Shown here: positions 33,518 through 42,540 of the stretch, one piece after another
Position numbering within the stretch: position 1 is the first letter of the stretch
Layout of the letters: each line of letters starts with the position of its first letter
Assembly: GCA_035280425.1 (NCBI GenBank)
Contig: DATEFW010000034.1
Coordinates: 124,001-188,000, forward strand
Origin: QHXW01 sp035280425
GTDB taxonomy: Bacteria; Acidobacteriota; Terriglobia; Bryobacterales; Bryobacteraceae
Length of the DNA stretch: 64,000 nucleotides
Direction: 5' to 3'
Notes under the pieces: model-generated
What the model was told of the DNA's origin: nothing
The model's database searches: none
What the model saw: only the letters and a program-made list of their open reading frames with translations
Program-made: the position numbers and the translations under genes

Positions 33518-35830
33518 ATGAGACGGATTGTTACAGGGTTGCTGCTGGCCTGGCTCGGGGCCGCAGGGCGGGCGGAGACGGTGTCGCCCCTATACGCACG
33601 CGGGTACACGGTCATGCCGGAGCCTCAGGTGGTGAAGCTCGGGGCATCGGATTTCGGATTCAGCGGCGAGTGGAAGCTAGAAACAACGGGAGTGGCCGGG
33701 AACGATATTGCGGTCGAGACGCTGAAACAAGAGGTCGAGCGGCAGTATGGACTGAAGTTCGGGCAGGGGCGGGGCGGGCGCGCCGTGCGGCTGGCGATCG
33801 CGCCGAACTCGGTCGCAGTGGGAGCGGCACAGGATCGCAACCGGGAAGCGCTGGCGGACCAAGCTTACAAAATCGATCTTAGCCGAAACGGCATTGTCAT
33901 AGCCGCCAATGCGCCCACCGGCTTGTTTTACGGTGTGGTGACGTTTATTCAGATGCTGAAGCCGGTGAATGGCGGTCCGGTACTGCCGGAAGGGCATATC
34001 GAAGACTGGCCCGATCTGGGGCAGCGGCATATTTACTGGGACGATGCGCACCACCTGGACCGGATGGACACTCTCAAACACGCGCTGCGGCAAGCGGCGA
34101 TGTTCAAGATCAACGGTTTCACCATTAAGCTGGAAGGGCATTTTCAGTTCAAAAGCGCCCCGGCGCTGGTCGAGCCGCAGGCACTTAGTCCCGCCGAGTT
34201 ACAGGAACTTACCGATTATGGGCTGCGGTATCACATTCAACTTATCCCGTATCTTGATGGCCCGGCACATATTGCATTTATTTTGAAACACCCGGAATAT
34301 GCAAAGTTAAGGGAGTACCCGGAGAGTAACTATGAGTTATGTGTGACCAACCCAGATTCATATAAGTTGTTGAATGGAATGTTCCAGGACTTACTCGACG
34401 CAAACAAGGGAGTCAATTATTTTTACTTGTCGACAGATGAGCCGTATTACATCGGACTAGCCGATAACTCACAGTGCCACGAGGCGGCCCGCGCCAAAGA
34501 GTTGGGCAGTGTAGGTAAGTTACTGGCGGAATTTGTAACAAAGACCGGCGGATATTTACATGATCACGGACGAACGGTGATGTTCTGGGGAGAATATCCG
34601 ATGAGGCCGGACGACATTCCGGCGGTACCGCGGTACATGGTGAACGGAGAAGTGTACGGCCCGCAGTTCGACCCTGAATTCCGCAAACACGGTATTCGGC
34701 AGATGATCTATACGTCATCGGAGGGGGTCGAGCCGCTGTTTCCAGAGTATTTCCCGCTGTCGGGGTCGATGCGAGTGCATGGCGGGCATGGCGGCGGGAG
34801 GCGAGTGGAGGATACGTTCAATAAGATCACCTACGATACCTCTCGGCGCGACGCGGATCTGATCGGCGAGGTGAATGCTGGATGGGCGGATGAGGGTCTA
34901 CACGCCGAGACGTTCTGGCTGGGATACGCAGCGTCGGCGGCGACGGCATGGCACCCGGGAGCGCCCGATCCGGCAGAGACAATGAGCATGTTCTATCCGC
35001 TGTTTTACGGGCATCGGGTTAGTAACATGAACCGAGTTTACGAGCTGATGAGTACGCAAGCGCAATTCTGGAATGACAGTTGGGATACAGGGCCTTCGAA
35101 CGCGCGGAAAGGGATTTGGGGGAACTCGGAACATATTTATGAGAAACGTCGGCCGGCTCACGATCAGAGTTTGCCGCTGCCGCCGGCGCCGGGAGCGGAC
35201 TTGAGCTACCAATCAGACTGGGCGAAGGAGAATGCCAAGCGCGTTCAACTGGCGGGGGAGTTTTTTCGAGGAAACGATGAATTATTGGGGTTACTTCAGG
35301 CGAATCTGCCGCTCGCGGACCAAAACCTTTACAACCTCGAAGTTTATTTATCGGTTGCGCGGATGTGCCGTTACAACCTGGAGATGCTGCAATCCATCGG
35401 GCGAATGGATGGGTTGTTGCGCGGAGCGGCGGAAGATGCACGCAACGGGAAATCCAAAGAAGCCGTGGTGGCGCTCGACCGGGTGCTTGAGCAGGCCGGG
35501 CTGATTCAATACTCGCGCAATCGTGTGCTGGCGGATACGATCGCGACCTGGTACAAGTCGTGGATGCCGCGCGTCGAAGAAGCGAACGGGCGCAGGTTTT
35601 TGCACGAGTTGGACGACGTGAAAGATCACCTGCCGGACCGGACTGTGGACATGAGCTATCTGGTGTTGCGGGATCTGCTGCTGCCATTTGGCGAATGGGT
35701 GAACGAAGTGCGGGCGGTGCGAGATCAATATGCGCAGGCCCATAATCTTCCGGTGTGGAAGGGGCGCTTCGACTGGAAGGATTTAAAGCCGGTCTACGTG
35801 CCGGTGGTTTCGGAAATATCGCTCGAGTAG
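33518..35830 (+). CDS. Exported GH20-like beta-N-acetylhexosaminidase
   Basis: About 770 residues. A signal peptide (1-20) and an N-terminal GH20b-like domain (about 30-145: VKLGASDFGF, GIVIAANAPTGLFYGVVTFIQ) lead into a catalytic TIM barrel. PDLGQRHIYWDDAHH matches the start of GH20 barrels, and the acidic pair sits in YLSTDEPYY (D-E, substrate-assisted catalysis). The remainder (about 500-770) is helical. The start is the ATG with GAGGAA 7 bases upstream; a TATAGT box lies at 33471-33476. It would release terminal N-acetylhexosamine from chitin, peptidoglycan or glycoproteins. The DE motif is less canonical than GDE, so the exact specificity is unsure. Confidence 0.75.
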   Translation: MRRIVTGLLLAWLGAAGRAETVSPLYARGYTVMPEPQVVKLGASDFGFSGEWKLETTGVAGNDIAVETLKQEVERQYGLKFGQGRGGRAVRLAIAPNSVAVGAAQDRNREALADQAYKIDLSRNGIVIAANAPTGLFYGVVTFIQMLKPVNGGPVLPEGHIEDWPDLGQRHIYWDDAHHLDRMDTLKHALRQAAMFKINGFTIKLEGHFQFKSAPALVEPQALSPAELQELTDYGLRYHIQLIPYLDGPAHIAFILKHPEYAKLREYPESNYELCVTNPDSYKLLNGMFQDLLDANKGVNYFYLSTDEPYYIGLADNSQCHEAARAKELGSVGKLLAEFVTKTGGYLHDHGRTVMFWGEYPMRPDDIPAVPRYMVNGEVYGPQFDPEFRKHGIRQMIYTSSEGVEPLFPEYFPLSGSMRVHGGHGGGRRVEDTFNKITYDTSRRDADLIGEVNAGWADEGLHAETFWLGYAASAATAWHPGAPDPAETMSMFYPLFYGHRVSNMNRVYELMSTQAQFWNDSWDTGPSNARKGIWGNSEHIYEKRRPAHDQSLPLPPAPGADLSYQSDWAKENAKRVQLAGEFFRGNDELLGLLQANLPLADQNLYNLEVYLSVARMCRYNLEMLQSIGRMDGLLRGAAEDARNGKSKEAVVALDRVLEQAGLIQYSRNRVLADTIATWYKSWMPRVEEANGRRFLHELDDVKDHLPDRTVDMSYLVLRDLLLPFGEWVNEVRAVRDQYAQAHNLPVWKGRFDWKDLKPVYVPVVSEISLE

Positions 35831-35834
35831 CGCG

Positions 35835-36368
35835 CTAGGCGCGGGCGACCTTCACGTGGACAGTTCGATTGAGCTTATTGAAGAGGGCGCCGAGCACAAG
35901 GCCGGAAATAAAAAATTTTCCGATCAGATCGAGCGCTTCCATCGAGATGAAAGATGGGGAGAAGCCATACCAGTTCCAGTAGGGCAGTTCCTTGAGCGCG
36001 AATGCGCCGATGCCTGCTAAAGCCATCCATCCGGAGCGGCCGAGCACGGAATTCGCGCGCAGGCCGGCGATCACAAGGCAGAGCAGAAAGGCAGCCAGGG
36101 TATCGGTGCCGAATTGGATGGCGAGGTTAGGCGCGATACTTTGGGTCTTATCGGCGAGGTCAGGGCGAAAAGAAACTGCGGCCAGCATGCCGCGGGTTGC
36201 GAAATAAACGCCGTTTCCATTTGTGTGCGCGCGGACCGCTTCGACGAGCGCGGGTTCATCCTTAAAAGCAGTCAGCGGCTGCGGCAGGACGGCGTGCGTC
36301 ACCGCGCCCCACAGAAAAATTACCAGCCCGCCAACGATAGTTCCCACAGCCAAGAATTTCGTGTTCAT
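35835..36368 (-). CDS. Conserved hypothetical membrane protein
   Basis: 177 residues with four likely transmembrane helices: about 5-28 (GTIVGGLVIFLWGAVTHAVLP), 83-103, 113-133 and 143-165. The loop between the first and second contains FATRGMLAAVSF. I do not recognise the family. GGAGG lies 8-9 bases upstream of the ATG. It is transcribed divergently from nothing close and lies 4 bases after the convergent GH20-like gene ends. Confidence 0.75.
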   Translation of the reverse strand: MNTKFLAVGTIVGGLVIFLWGAVTHAVLPQPLTAFKDEPALVEAVRAHTNGNGVYFATRGMLAAVSFRPDLADKTQSIAPNLAIQFGTDTLAAFLLCLVIAGLRANSVLGRSGWMALAGIGAFALKELPYWNWYGFSPSFISMEALDLIGKFFISGLVLGALFNKLNRTVHVKVARA

Positions 36369-36421
36369 ACCTGCCTCCGGTGGTATCGGCAGACTGTATC
36401 ATATTTCGACGATCATGCGGG

Positions 36422-36688
36422 CTAATGGCCGCCCTTGATAGCAGCGATGAAATGCACCTCGCTTGACGGACCGACCGGCTCGAGCAGGCCCATGGGAGTA
36501 ACTTCCCCGTCGACGGCTACAGAGATGTTGGGGCGCAGGTGGTCGTGATCGAGCAGGCGTTCGCGGATTCCTGGACAGACTTGATCGAGGCGATCGATCA
36601 CCTGGCGGACCGTCGCACCTTCGACTTCAATTGAAGATTTTCCACCGGTGAGGCTCTGGAGCAAAGTTGGGATGTAGACTATCGCCAA
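36422..36688 (-). CDS. MoaD/ThiS-family beta-grasp sulfur carrier-like protein
   Basis: 88 residues with the ubiquitin-like pattern: IVYIPTLLQSLTGGKSSIEVEG, GATVRQVIDRLDQVCPG, ISVAVDGEVT and the C-terminus VHFIAAIKGGH. MoaD and ThiS normally end exactly in GG; here one His follows, so activation would need trimming, as in some MoaD-like proteins processed by a JAMM-type protease, or the protein is not a sulfur carrier. It starts 2 bases after the stop of the molybdenum subunit gene, so it is co-transcribed and may serve cofactor sulfuration of that enzyme. Confidence 0.8.
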   Translation of the reverse strand: MAIVYIPTLLQSLTGGKSSIEVEGATVRQVIDRLDQVCPGIRERLLDHDHLRPNISVAVDGEVTPMGLLEPVGPSSEVHFIAAIKGGH

Positions 36689-36690
36689 CG

Positions 36691-38940
36691 TCAGTCCCGC
36701 TGGCTCCAGATGGCTTCCATGATGGCTGCAGGATTCATGGGCAGCCGGCGCATGCGAACGCCGGCGGCGCGATAGATCGCATTGGCGATGGCGGCCGGCG
36801 GCGGAACGATGTTGGCTTCGCCGACACCACGGGCGCCGAAAGGATGGCCGGGATTGGGCACCTCGACGATCACTGTGTCGATCATGGGCAGATCGAGCGC
36901 GGTGGGCATGCGGTAATCGAGCAGGCTGGAGTTCATCATGGAGCCGTCGCGGCTCATGTAGTACTCTTCGTTGAGCGCCCAGCCGATACCTTGCACGCTG
37001 CCGCCCTGCATCTGTCCTTCTACGTAACTGGGATGGATGGCCTTGCCGGCATCTTGCACGGCGGTGAAGCGCAGGATAGTGACTTTTCCGGTTTCGGGAT
37101 CGACTTCGACATCGACTATGTTGCCGGAAAAAGAACCGCCGACGCCGCGCGGATTCACGGCGCCGCGGCCGATGATCGGACCGCCGGTTTGATCGAGCTT
37201 GGAGGCGAGCTCGCGAAATGGGATCGACTTGTCGGCGGAGCGAAAAATGCCGCGCTCTGAAGTAACCGATGCGGCGTCGACCTCCCAGAGTTTTGCTGCG
37301 CGCTCTTTCATCTGGCGGACGATGTCCTGCGCGGCTTCGTAAGCGGCCCAGCCGGTGGCGAACGTCGTGCGGCTGCCGCCGGTAACCGCGGTAAAGCCGA
37401 CGGAATCGGTATCGACGACGGTGGGCCGGACGTCTTCGGCCGGAATGCCGAGGACTTCGGCCGCCTGCATTGCGACTGATGTGCGTGTGCCGCCGATGTC
37501 GGTGGAGCCTTCGACCAGATTCACGGTGCCATCGGCGTTTACGCTAATCGTGCAACTGGAAGGAAGCCCGACGTTAAACCAGAAGCCGACGGCGACGCCG
37601 CGTCCGCGATTCGGCCCTTCGAGCGACGCCGAGTAATGTGGATGGCGCTTCATGGCTTCGATCACCTCGACGCAGCCGATGCGGCGGTATTTCGGACCGT
37701 CGGCGCGGCGAGTGCCTTCTTTAGCGGCGTTTTTCAGACGCAAATCGAGCGGATCGACGCCGAGTTTTTCCGCAATCTCATCGATTACGGTTTCTGCAGC
37801 GAAGGCGGCGTTGGTGGCGCCGGGCGCGCGATAAGCTGCGGTGCTCGGCTTGTTGACGACGACATCGAAGCCATCGATGACGACGTTGGGGATATCGTAC
37901 GCGGCGAAAACGCACATGGCGCCCGGGGCGACCATGGCGCCGGGGTAGGCGCCGGCTTCGTAGGCAAGGTAAGCCTGGGCAGCGGTGATGCGACCATCTT
38001 TGCGTGAGCCGATTTTTACTTTCATGTAGGAGCCGGGCGTCGGGCCGGTGCCTTCGAAGACATCTTTGCGCGACATCACGATTTTGACCGGCTTGCCGGA
38101 TTTCTTCGAGAGCAGAGCGGCGACAGGCTCGATGTAAACCGGAATCTTGCCTCCGAAGCCGCCGCCGATTTCCATGGGAGTGACTTTGACGCGCGAGACC
38201 GGCATATCGAGCAGACAGGCGGTTACGTCACGCACCACGAAAGCGCCCTGCGTGCTGCACCAGACCAGAACACGGCCGTCGTTATTCCAAAGCGCGGTCG
38301 CGTTGTGCGGCTCGATGTAACCCTGATGGACGGTGGCGGTGTGGAACTCGCGCTCGATGACCACGTCGGCATCGGCAAAGCCTGCGTTGATATCGCCCAT
38401 CTCGTGGCGGAAATGCTCGGCGATGTTGCTGACGCGACCGGTTTGCTCGCCGAACTCTTTGGTTTTGAGATTTTCGTGGAGAATGGGAGCGTTATCCTGC
38501 ATGGCTTCGGGCGCGGTGAGCGTGCAGGCAAGCACGTCGTAATCGACTTCGATCAATGCGGCGGCTTCTTCGGCAACGTGGGCATTCACGGCGGCGACAG
38601 CGGCGACGGCATGGCCTTTGTACAGCACTTTGTCTTTTGCCAATACATTTCCACGGGCATAGCTGAGCGGTGTATCGCCCTCGCCAAGATCGACGAGACG
38701 GTCGGGAGTATCGGGGAAGTCGGCCGCGGTTACGACCGCTTTTACTCCCGTGAGTGCTGCGGCCTTGCTGGTATCGATGCGCTTGATGCGCGCGTGCGCA
38801 TGAGGACTACGCAGCACATAGCCGTGGAGCAGACCGGCGATTTGAAAATCGGCGCCGTACTGGGCGCGGCCGGTGACTTTGTCGACGCCATCGTGGCGGA
38901 TCGGGCGAGTGCCGATGACGGAGTATTCCTGGGTCTTCAT
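36691..38940 (-). CDS. Xanthine dehydrogenase-family molybdopterin-binding subunit
   Basis: About 749 residues. Typical large-subunit signatures: GRAQYGADF at the N-terminus, the GGGFGGK loop (EIGGGFGGKIPVY), AYRAPGAT at the molybdenum site, DIGGTRTSVAMQ and the catalytic Glu in GARGVGEAN. CO dehydrogenase has AYXCSFR (form I) or AYRGAGR (form II), which are absent here, so it is some other hydroxylase of the family. ATG 38940 overlaps the stop of the 2Fe-2S subunit gene. It oxidises a carbon centre of an N-heterocycle, aldehyde or aromatic thioester; the substrate is unknown. Confidence 0.92.
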   Translation of the reverse strand: MKTQEYSVIGTRPIRHDGVDKVTGRAQYGADFQIAGLLHGYVLRSPHAHARIKRIDTSKAAALTGVKAVVTAADFPDTPDRLVDLGEGDTPLSYARGNVLAKDKVLYKGHAVAAVAAVNAHVAEEAAALIEVDYDVLACTLTAPEAMQDNAPILHENLKTKEFGEQTGRVSNIAEHFRHEMGDINAGFADADVVIEREFHTATVHQGYIEPHNATALWNNDGRVLVWCSTQGAFVVRDVTACLLDMPVSRVKVTPMEIGGGFGGKIPVYIEPVAALLSKKSGKPVKIVMSRKDVFEGTGPTPGSYMKVKIGSRKDGRITAAQAYLAYEAGAYPGAMVAPGAMCVFAAYDIPNVVIDGFDVVVNKPSTAAYRAPGATNAAFAAETVIDEIAEKLGVDPLDLRLKNAAKEGTRRADGPKYRRIGCVEVIEAMKRHPHYSASLEGPNRGRGVAVGFWFNVGLPSSCTISVNADGTVNLVEGSTDIGGTRTSVAMQAAEVLGIPAEDVRPTVVDTDSVGFTAVTGGSRTTFATGWAAYEAAQDIVRQMKERAAKLWEVDAASVTSERGIFRSADKSIPFRELASKLDQTGGPIIGRGAVNPRGVGGSFSGNIVDVEVDPETGKVTILRFTAVQDAGKAIHPSYVEGQMQGGSVQGIGWALNEEYYMSRDGSMMNSSLLDYRMPTALDLPMIDTVIVEVPNPGHPFGARGVGEANIVPPPAAIANAIYRAAGVRMRRLPMNPAAIMEAIWSQRD

Positions 38941-39413
38941 GCTTTCATCTCCTGCGCTGCCTGCTCGACCGCGCGAACGATTTTGTCGTAGCCGGTGCAG
39001 CGGCAAAGATTGTTGGCCAGCCAGAGGCGGATACGCTCTTGGGTCGGATGCGGCTCATGATCGAGCAAGGCTTTCGCGGCCACGATGAATCCAGGTGTGC
39101 AGACGCCGCATTGCAGAGCCGCATTTTCGAGGAAAGAGCGCTGGAGCGGGTGCAGCTCGCTGCCCTTAGCGATGCCTTCGATAGTGGTGATGCGCGCGCC
39201 TTCGGCCTCAACACCCAGCACGAGACAGGAAGTAACGATGCGATCGTCGAGCATCACGGTGCAGGCGCCGCAGTTGCCGTCATTGCATCCTTCTTTGGTG
39301 CCGGTGAGGCCGAGATTGTCGCGCAGGCATTCGAGCAGGCTCTGGCGAGGCTCGCAGAGAAATTCCTGAGGCTCGCCGTTGATCGTGGTTTGGACGCGAA
39401 CTCTAGCGGGCAT
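38937..39413 (-). CDS. 2Fe-2S subunit of the molybdenum hydroxylase
   Basis: 158 residues with two [2Fe-2S] clusters: the plant-ferredoxin-type site CNDGNCGACTV plus C at TSCLVL, and the helical-domain site with CGVCTPGF and CRCTGY. This is the standard small subunit (XdhC/CoxS type) that passes electrons from molybdenum to FAD. It starts 2 bases after the FAD subunit gene stops and overlaps the large subunit gene by 4 bases. Confidence 0.96.
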   Translation of the reverse strand: MPARVRVQTTINGEPQEFLCEPRQSLLECLRDNLGLTGTKEGCNDGNCGACTVMLDDRIVTSCLVLGVEAEGARITTIEGIAKGSELHPLQRSFLENAALQCGVCTPGFIVAAKALLDHEPHPTQERIRLWLANNLCRCTGYDKIVRAVEQAAQEMKA

Positions 39414-39415
39414 GG

Positions 39416-40300
39416 CTATCGATGCTCCTTTCCGTTGCGGAAACGCGCGCGCTGGATAGCGGATTCGAGGGCGCGGCGCGTCAAGACGCCGCAGAGATGG
39501 CGGCGGTAGTCCGCGGTACCGCGCATGTCGGTAATGGGGCTGGCGCTGGCGCGAGCAATTTCGGCAGCGGAAGCAAGGGTCGCGTCACTCACCGGATTTC
39601 CAGCCAGGGCGTCGCCGGCCTCGCGGACGAACAGCGGTGTCGGGGCGACGGCGGCCAGTGCAATACGCGCGGATCGAAATCTTCCGTCTTCGAGGACAAC
39701 TTCCACACCCGCACCCGCGACCGCGATATCCATTTCATTTCGAGGTATGAAGCGCAAATACCGGGCGCCGGATTGAGGCGGCGGCGCGGGCAGATGCAGG
39801 GACACGAGCAATTCACCCTGCCCGAGCACGTTCCGGCCAGGACCGGTGCAGAAATCTTCGACGGCAATCTCGCGCGTTCCACCGGGACCAGCGATCCGGC
39901 AGGTCGCGCGCATGGCGATCAGCAGCGGCACCGAATCCGCGCTGGGAGCAGCATTACACAGATTGCCTCCGATTGAGGCGCGGCCTTGAATCTGCGTGCC
40001 ACCGATGAGCGAGGCTACTTCAGCTAGCGCTGGATACGCGGCCGCCACGGCACGATTCTGGTAGATCCTGTAGCAGGGAACGGCGGCGCCGAGCGTCAGA
40101 CCGCGAGACGGGTCGAAATCGAGGGCATTCAACTCTGGAATGCGCTTCAGATCGATCACGAAATCCGTCTGCTTGCGCCCGGCACGCAGTTGCACGATGA
40201 GATCCGTCCCGCCGGCCAGAAGGCGCGCTGCAGGATGCTTTACCAGCAACTCACGCGCTTCGCTGAGCGATGATGGGGCGGCGTAGTCAAACCACTTCAC
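39416..40300 (-). CDS. FAD-binding medium subunit of the molybdenum hydroxylase
   Basis: 294 residues of the CoxM/XdhB family: the first FAD motif ARLLAGGTDLIVQLRAG (about 25-42), the second GGTQIQGRASIGGNLCNAAPSAD (about 100-122, read in pieces), and a C-terminal CO_deh_flav_C domain. GTG start at 40300 with GGAG 8 bases upstream. First gene of the four-gene operon in the order medium-small-large-MoaD-like. The FAD would hand electrons to NAD+ or a quinone. Confidence 0.94.
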   Translation of the reverse strand: MKWFDYAAPSSLSEARELLVKHPAARLLAGGTDLIVQLRAGRKQTDFVIDLKRIPELNALDFDPSRGLTLGAAVPCYRIYQNRAVAAAYPALAEVASLIGGTQIQGRASIGGNLCNAAPSADSVPLLIAMRATCRIAGPGGTREIAVEDFCTGPGRNVLGQGELLVSLHLPAPPPQSGARYLRFIPRNEMDIAVAGAGVEVVLEDGRFRSARIALAAVAPTPLFVREAGDALAGNPVSDATLASAAEIARASASPITDMRGTADYRRHLCGVLTRRALESAIQRARFRNGKEHR

Positions 40301-40435
40301 AAAGAGATCTCCTTACATCCGCGATGCGATGCAATCTAACAGGCTATAACGAAACGCGGGCTTGTGTCTTGCTAGCCCGCGCGTTCGGTGCGAACACAAA
40401 CAGTCGAGGGAGTGAAACTGATTTATGATCGACTT

Positions 40436-41566
40436 ATGGAACGTCGCACATTTTTGCAGGCGGCGGCTGCGGCCCCCGCCGCGCTGGCAGCAGAACTGCA
40501 TCAAGATCTGCCGAAATATCGCATCGTGACTCGCTTGAAGCCGGCGGCTCATCCCGGCATGCCGGGGACTTATCCCGGAAAAGTGGCACGCGTGCATGCC
40601 GAGAAATCGATCGATCCCGAATCGGAGAAGGTGGACACCCCTGTGGTCCGCGACATGATTTCACGCGGCATGTGCGCCTTGACCGGCGATGCCGATGCGC
40701 GCGATAGTTGGTCGCGGTTTTTCTCACCCTCCGACGTAGTCGGAATCAAGCTCAACTGTTCGGGTGCGCCGGGCATTATGTCAACGCCCGAAATCGTGGC
40801 GGAAATCGTTCGCAATCTCAACACGGTGGGCGTGAAGCCGGAACAGATCTGGCTATACGAGCGGTTTCCGAATCAGGTATCCAGCGTGCATTACGACCGC
40901 TATGTGCCGCAAGGCGTGAACATCTGGACGGCTGAGCATATGCGCGGCTCGATTGCCGGCTACGATCCGGAAGTTTACGTCGAGGTGGATTTTTTCGGAG
41001 AAGACGACACGCGATCGAACCTCGCCAGAGTGGTTTCGCAAAAATTCACGAAGATTATCAACGTGCCGAACGTGAAAGATCACGGGGCGGCGGGCGTGAC
41101 CGGGTGCCTGAAGAATATCGCTTACGGAAGTTTTTCCAATGTGGCGCGCTCGCACAGCGGGTTCAAAACCAACACGTATTCGTTTATCGGTACGCTGGCT
41201 TCGGTGGAACCGCTGCGATCACGCACGGTGCTGCATATCATGGACGGGCTTCGCGGCGTGTGGCACGGCGGCCCGTTCTCGCCCTCGCGAAAATTCCGGT
41301 TTTATCCCAGGCTGATGATGTTCGGGACCGACCCGGTAGCCGTCGACCGCCTCGAATTGGATGTCATCGACGACAAGCGTAAAGCTGAGCACGCGATTTC
41401 CGTTTGGGACCGGTCGATGAAAAACGTGAAGCCGGGCAGGGATTACGACGAGAATCCGAGCATCAACCGCTTCATCCGGGAACCGGGGCACATCGAGTAT
41501 GCGTCCAGCTTGGGGCTGGGCGTTTACGATATCAACAAGATTAAGGTGACGAAAATCGAGGTCTGA
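40436..41566 (+). CDS. Exported DUF362-family protein
   Basis: About 376 residues. N-terminus MERRTFLQAAAAAPAALAA is Tat-like. The body matches DUF362: VVGIKLNCSGAPGIMSTP, IINVPNVKDHGAAGVTGCLKNIAYG, and FGTDPVAVDRLELDVID near the C-terminus, without the 4Fe-4S motifs that some members carry. DUF362 proteins are of unknown biochemical function. A TATGAT box ends 6 nt before the ATG and there is no ribosome binding site, so leaderless expression is likely. The longer frame from 40388 is rejected for that reason. Confidence 0.85.
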   Translation: MERRTFLQAAAAAPAALAAELHQDLPKYRIVTRLKPAAHPGMPGTYPGKVARVHAEKSIDPESEKVDTPVVRDMISRGMCALTGDADARDSWSRFFSPSDVVGIKLNCSGAPGIMSTPEIVAEIVRNLNTVGVKPEQIWLYERFPNQVSSVHYDRYVPQGVNIWTAEHMRGSIAGYDPEVYVEVDFFGEDDTRSNLARVVSQKFTKIINVPNVKDHGAAGVTGCLKNIAYGSFSNVARSHSGFKTNTYSFIGTLASVEPLRSRTVLHIMDGLRGVWHGGPFSPSRKFRFYPRLMMFGTDPVAVDRLELDVIDDKRKAEHAISVWDRSMKNVKPGRDYDENPSINRFIREPGHIEYASSLGLGVYDINKIKVTKIEV

Positions 41567-41599
41567 GGTTCGCCTCCTGGCGTTTCTGCATTTGAATAC

Positions 41600-42535
41600 A
41601 TGACTGCTTTCTTTATCGCGGCACTGATACCGTGGCTCTATTGGGATCAGGGTCCGAAAACGGTGAATGAGGTGAAGCAGGCGGGCGTTGAGCGCGTGTA
41701 TGTGCCTGCTGGACAGGTGGGGGCTTGGAAAGCTGCGGGAATAGATACGAGGGCGTTCGAAGCCAAAAATTTTATCAAGCTCCCGGTTCCCGGAGTCCGG
41801 TACCGGATGGATGTGGCCTCCGCGACGACCATGCCGTGGATTGACGCGAACGGGTGGCGCATTGAGTGCGGCGCCGGGAAAGGCGGTCACGCGACGTATT
41901 ACTATGAAACGCCTCGCGGCAAAGCCGTGCTCGCTGCCGCCGAAGCGTACGCCTGGGACGCGGAAGCTGTCGTTCATCCAGACAGTCAAGATCTCGATGC
42001 ATTCGGCCGGATGCTGGCGTTTCTGCGGTCGATAGATCAGCCAAGGCTGCCACAACTGGCGAATATCGGAGTCGTCGATGACGGCAGCGCGCGGACCGGC
42101 GAAGTGCTCAACCTGTTAGCTCGGCGCAATCTGCTGTTGCGGGTTGTGAACAAGCCCGATCCAAAACTTGACCTGAATGTGCAAATCGGAAGCAAGGACT
42201 ATCCGGAATCGGAGGCTGCGAATCCTGCGGCATTCGCCAACCTGGTTCGCCGAAAACTTGGCGACGATAAGCGTTTGGCCCGCATCTATGGGAGCGAGGT
42301 GGTGCTGATCCACTTGAACGGCGATGGGACCAAGCTGCGGGTGCATCTGGTCAATTACAGCGGCCGCAAAGTGGAAGGGTTACGGGTGCGCGTGCTCGGT
42401 GAGTATCCGCACCATAACCTTGCTGCATTCGAGATTGGAAATGCTGCGCTCACGGACTACTTGGTGTCGAGTGGCGCGACCGAATTTACCGTTCCGGAAA
42501 TGGACGCTTACGCGGCCGTGGATCTGACGAAATAG
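41600..42535 (+). CDS. Hypothetical protein, possibly exported
   Basis: 311 residues. A hydrophobic N-terminus (MTAFFIAALIPWLYWDQGP) may be a signal peptide or anchor. The middle has a segment AVLAAAEAYAWDAEAVVHPDSQDLDAFGRMLAFLRS and IGVVDDGSARTGEVLNLLARRNLLLRVV, which look like a catalytic-barrel fragment with domain boundaries reminiscent of glycoside hydrolases, and the C-terminus has beta-strand character (KLRVHLVNYSGRKVEGLRVRVLG). I do not recognise the family. It follows the DUF362 gene after 33 bases on the same strand and may be co-transcribed. Confidence 0.7.
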   Translation: MTAFFIAALIPWLYWDQGPKTVNEVKQAGVERVYVPAGQVGAWKAAGIDTRAFEAKNFIKLPVPGVRYRMDVASATTMPWIDANGWRIECGAGKGGHATYYYETPRGKAVLAAAEAYAWDAEAVVHPDSQDLDAFGRMLAFLRSIDQPRLPQLANIGVVDDGSARTGEVLNLLARRNLLLRVVNKPDPKLDLNVQIGSKDYPESEAANPAAFANLVRRKLGDDKRLARIYGSEVVLIHLNGDGTKLRVHLVNYSGRKVEGLRVRVLGEYPHHNLAAFEIGNAALTDYLVSSGATEFTVPEMDAYAAVDLTK

Positions 42536-42540
42536 CAAAC

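Noticed and set aside
36691..38940. Aerobic CO dehydrogenase large subunit (coxL)
   Set aside because: The operon order medium-small-large resembles coxMSL, but the active-site segment reads AYRAPGAT, not AYXCSFR or AYRGAGR.
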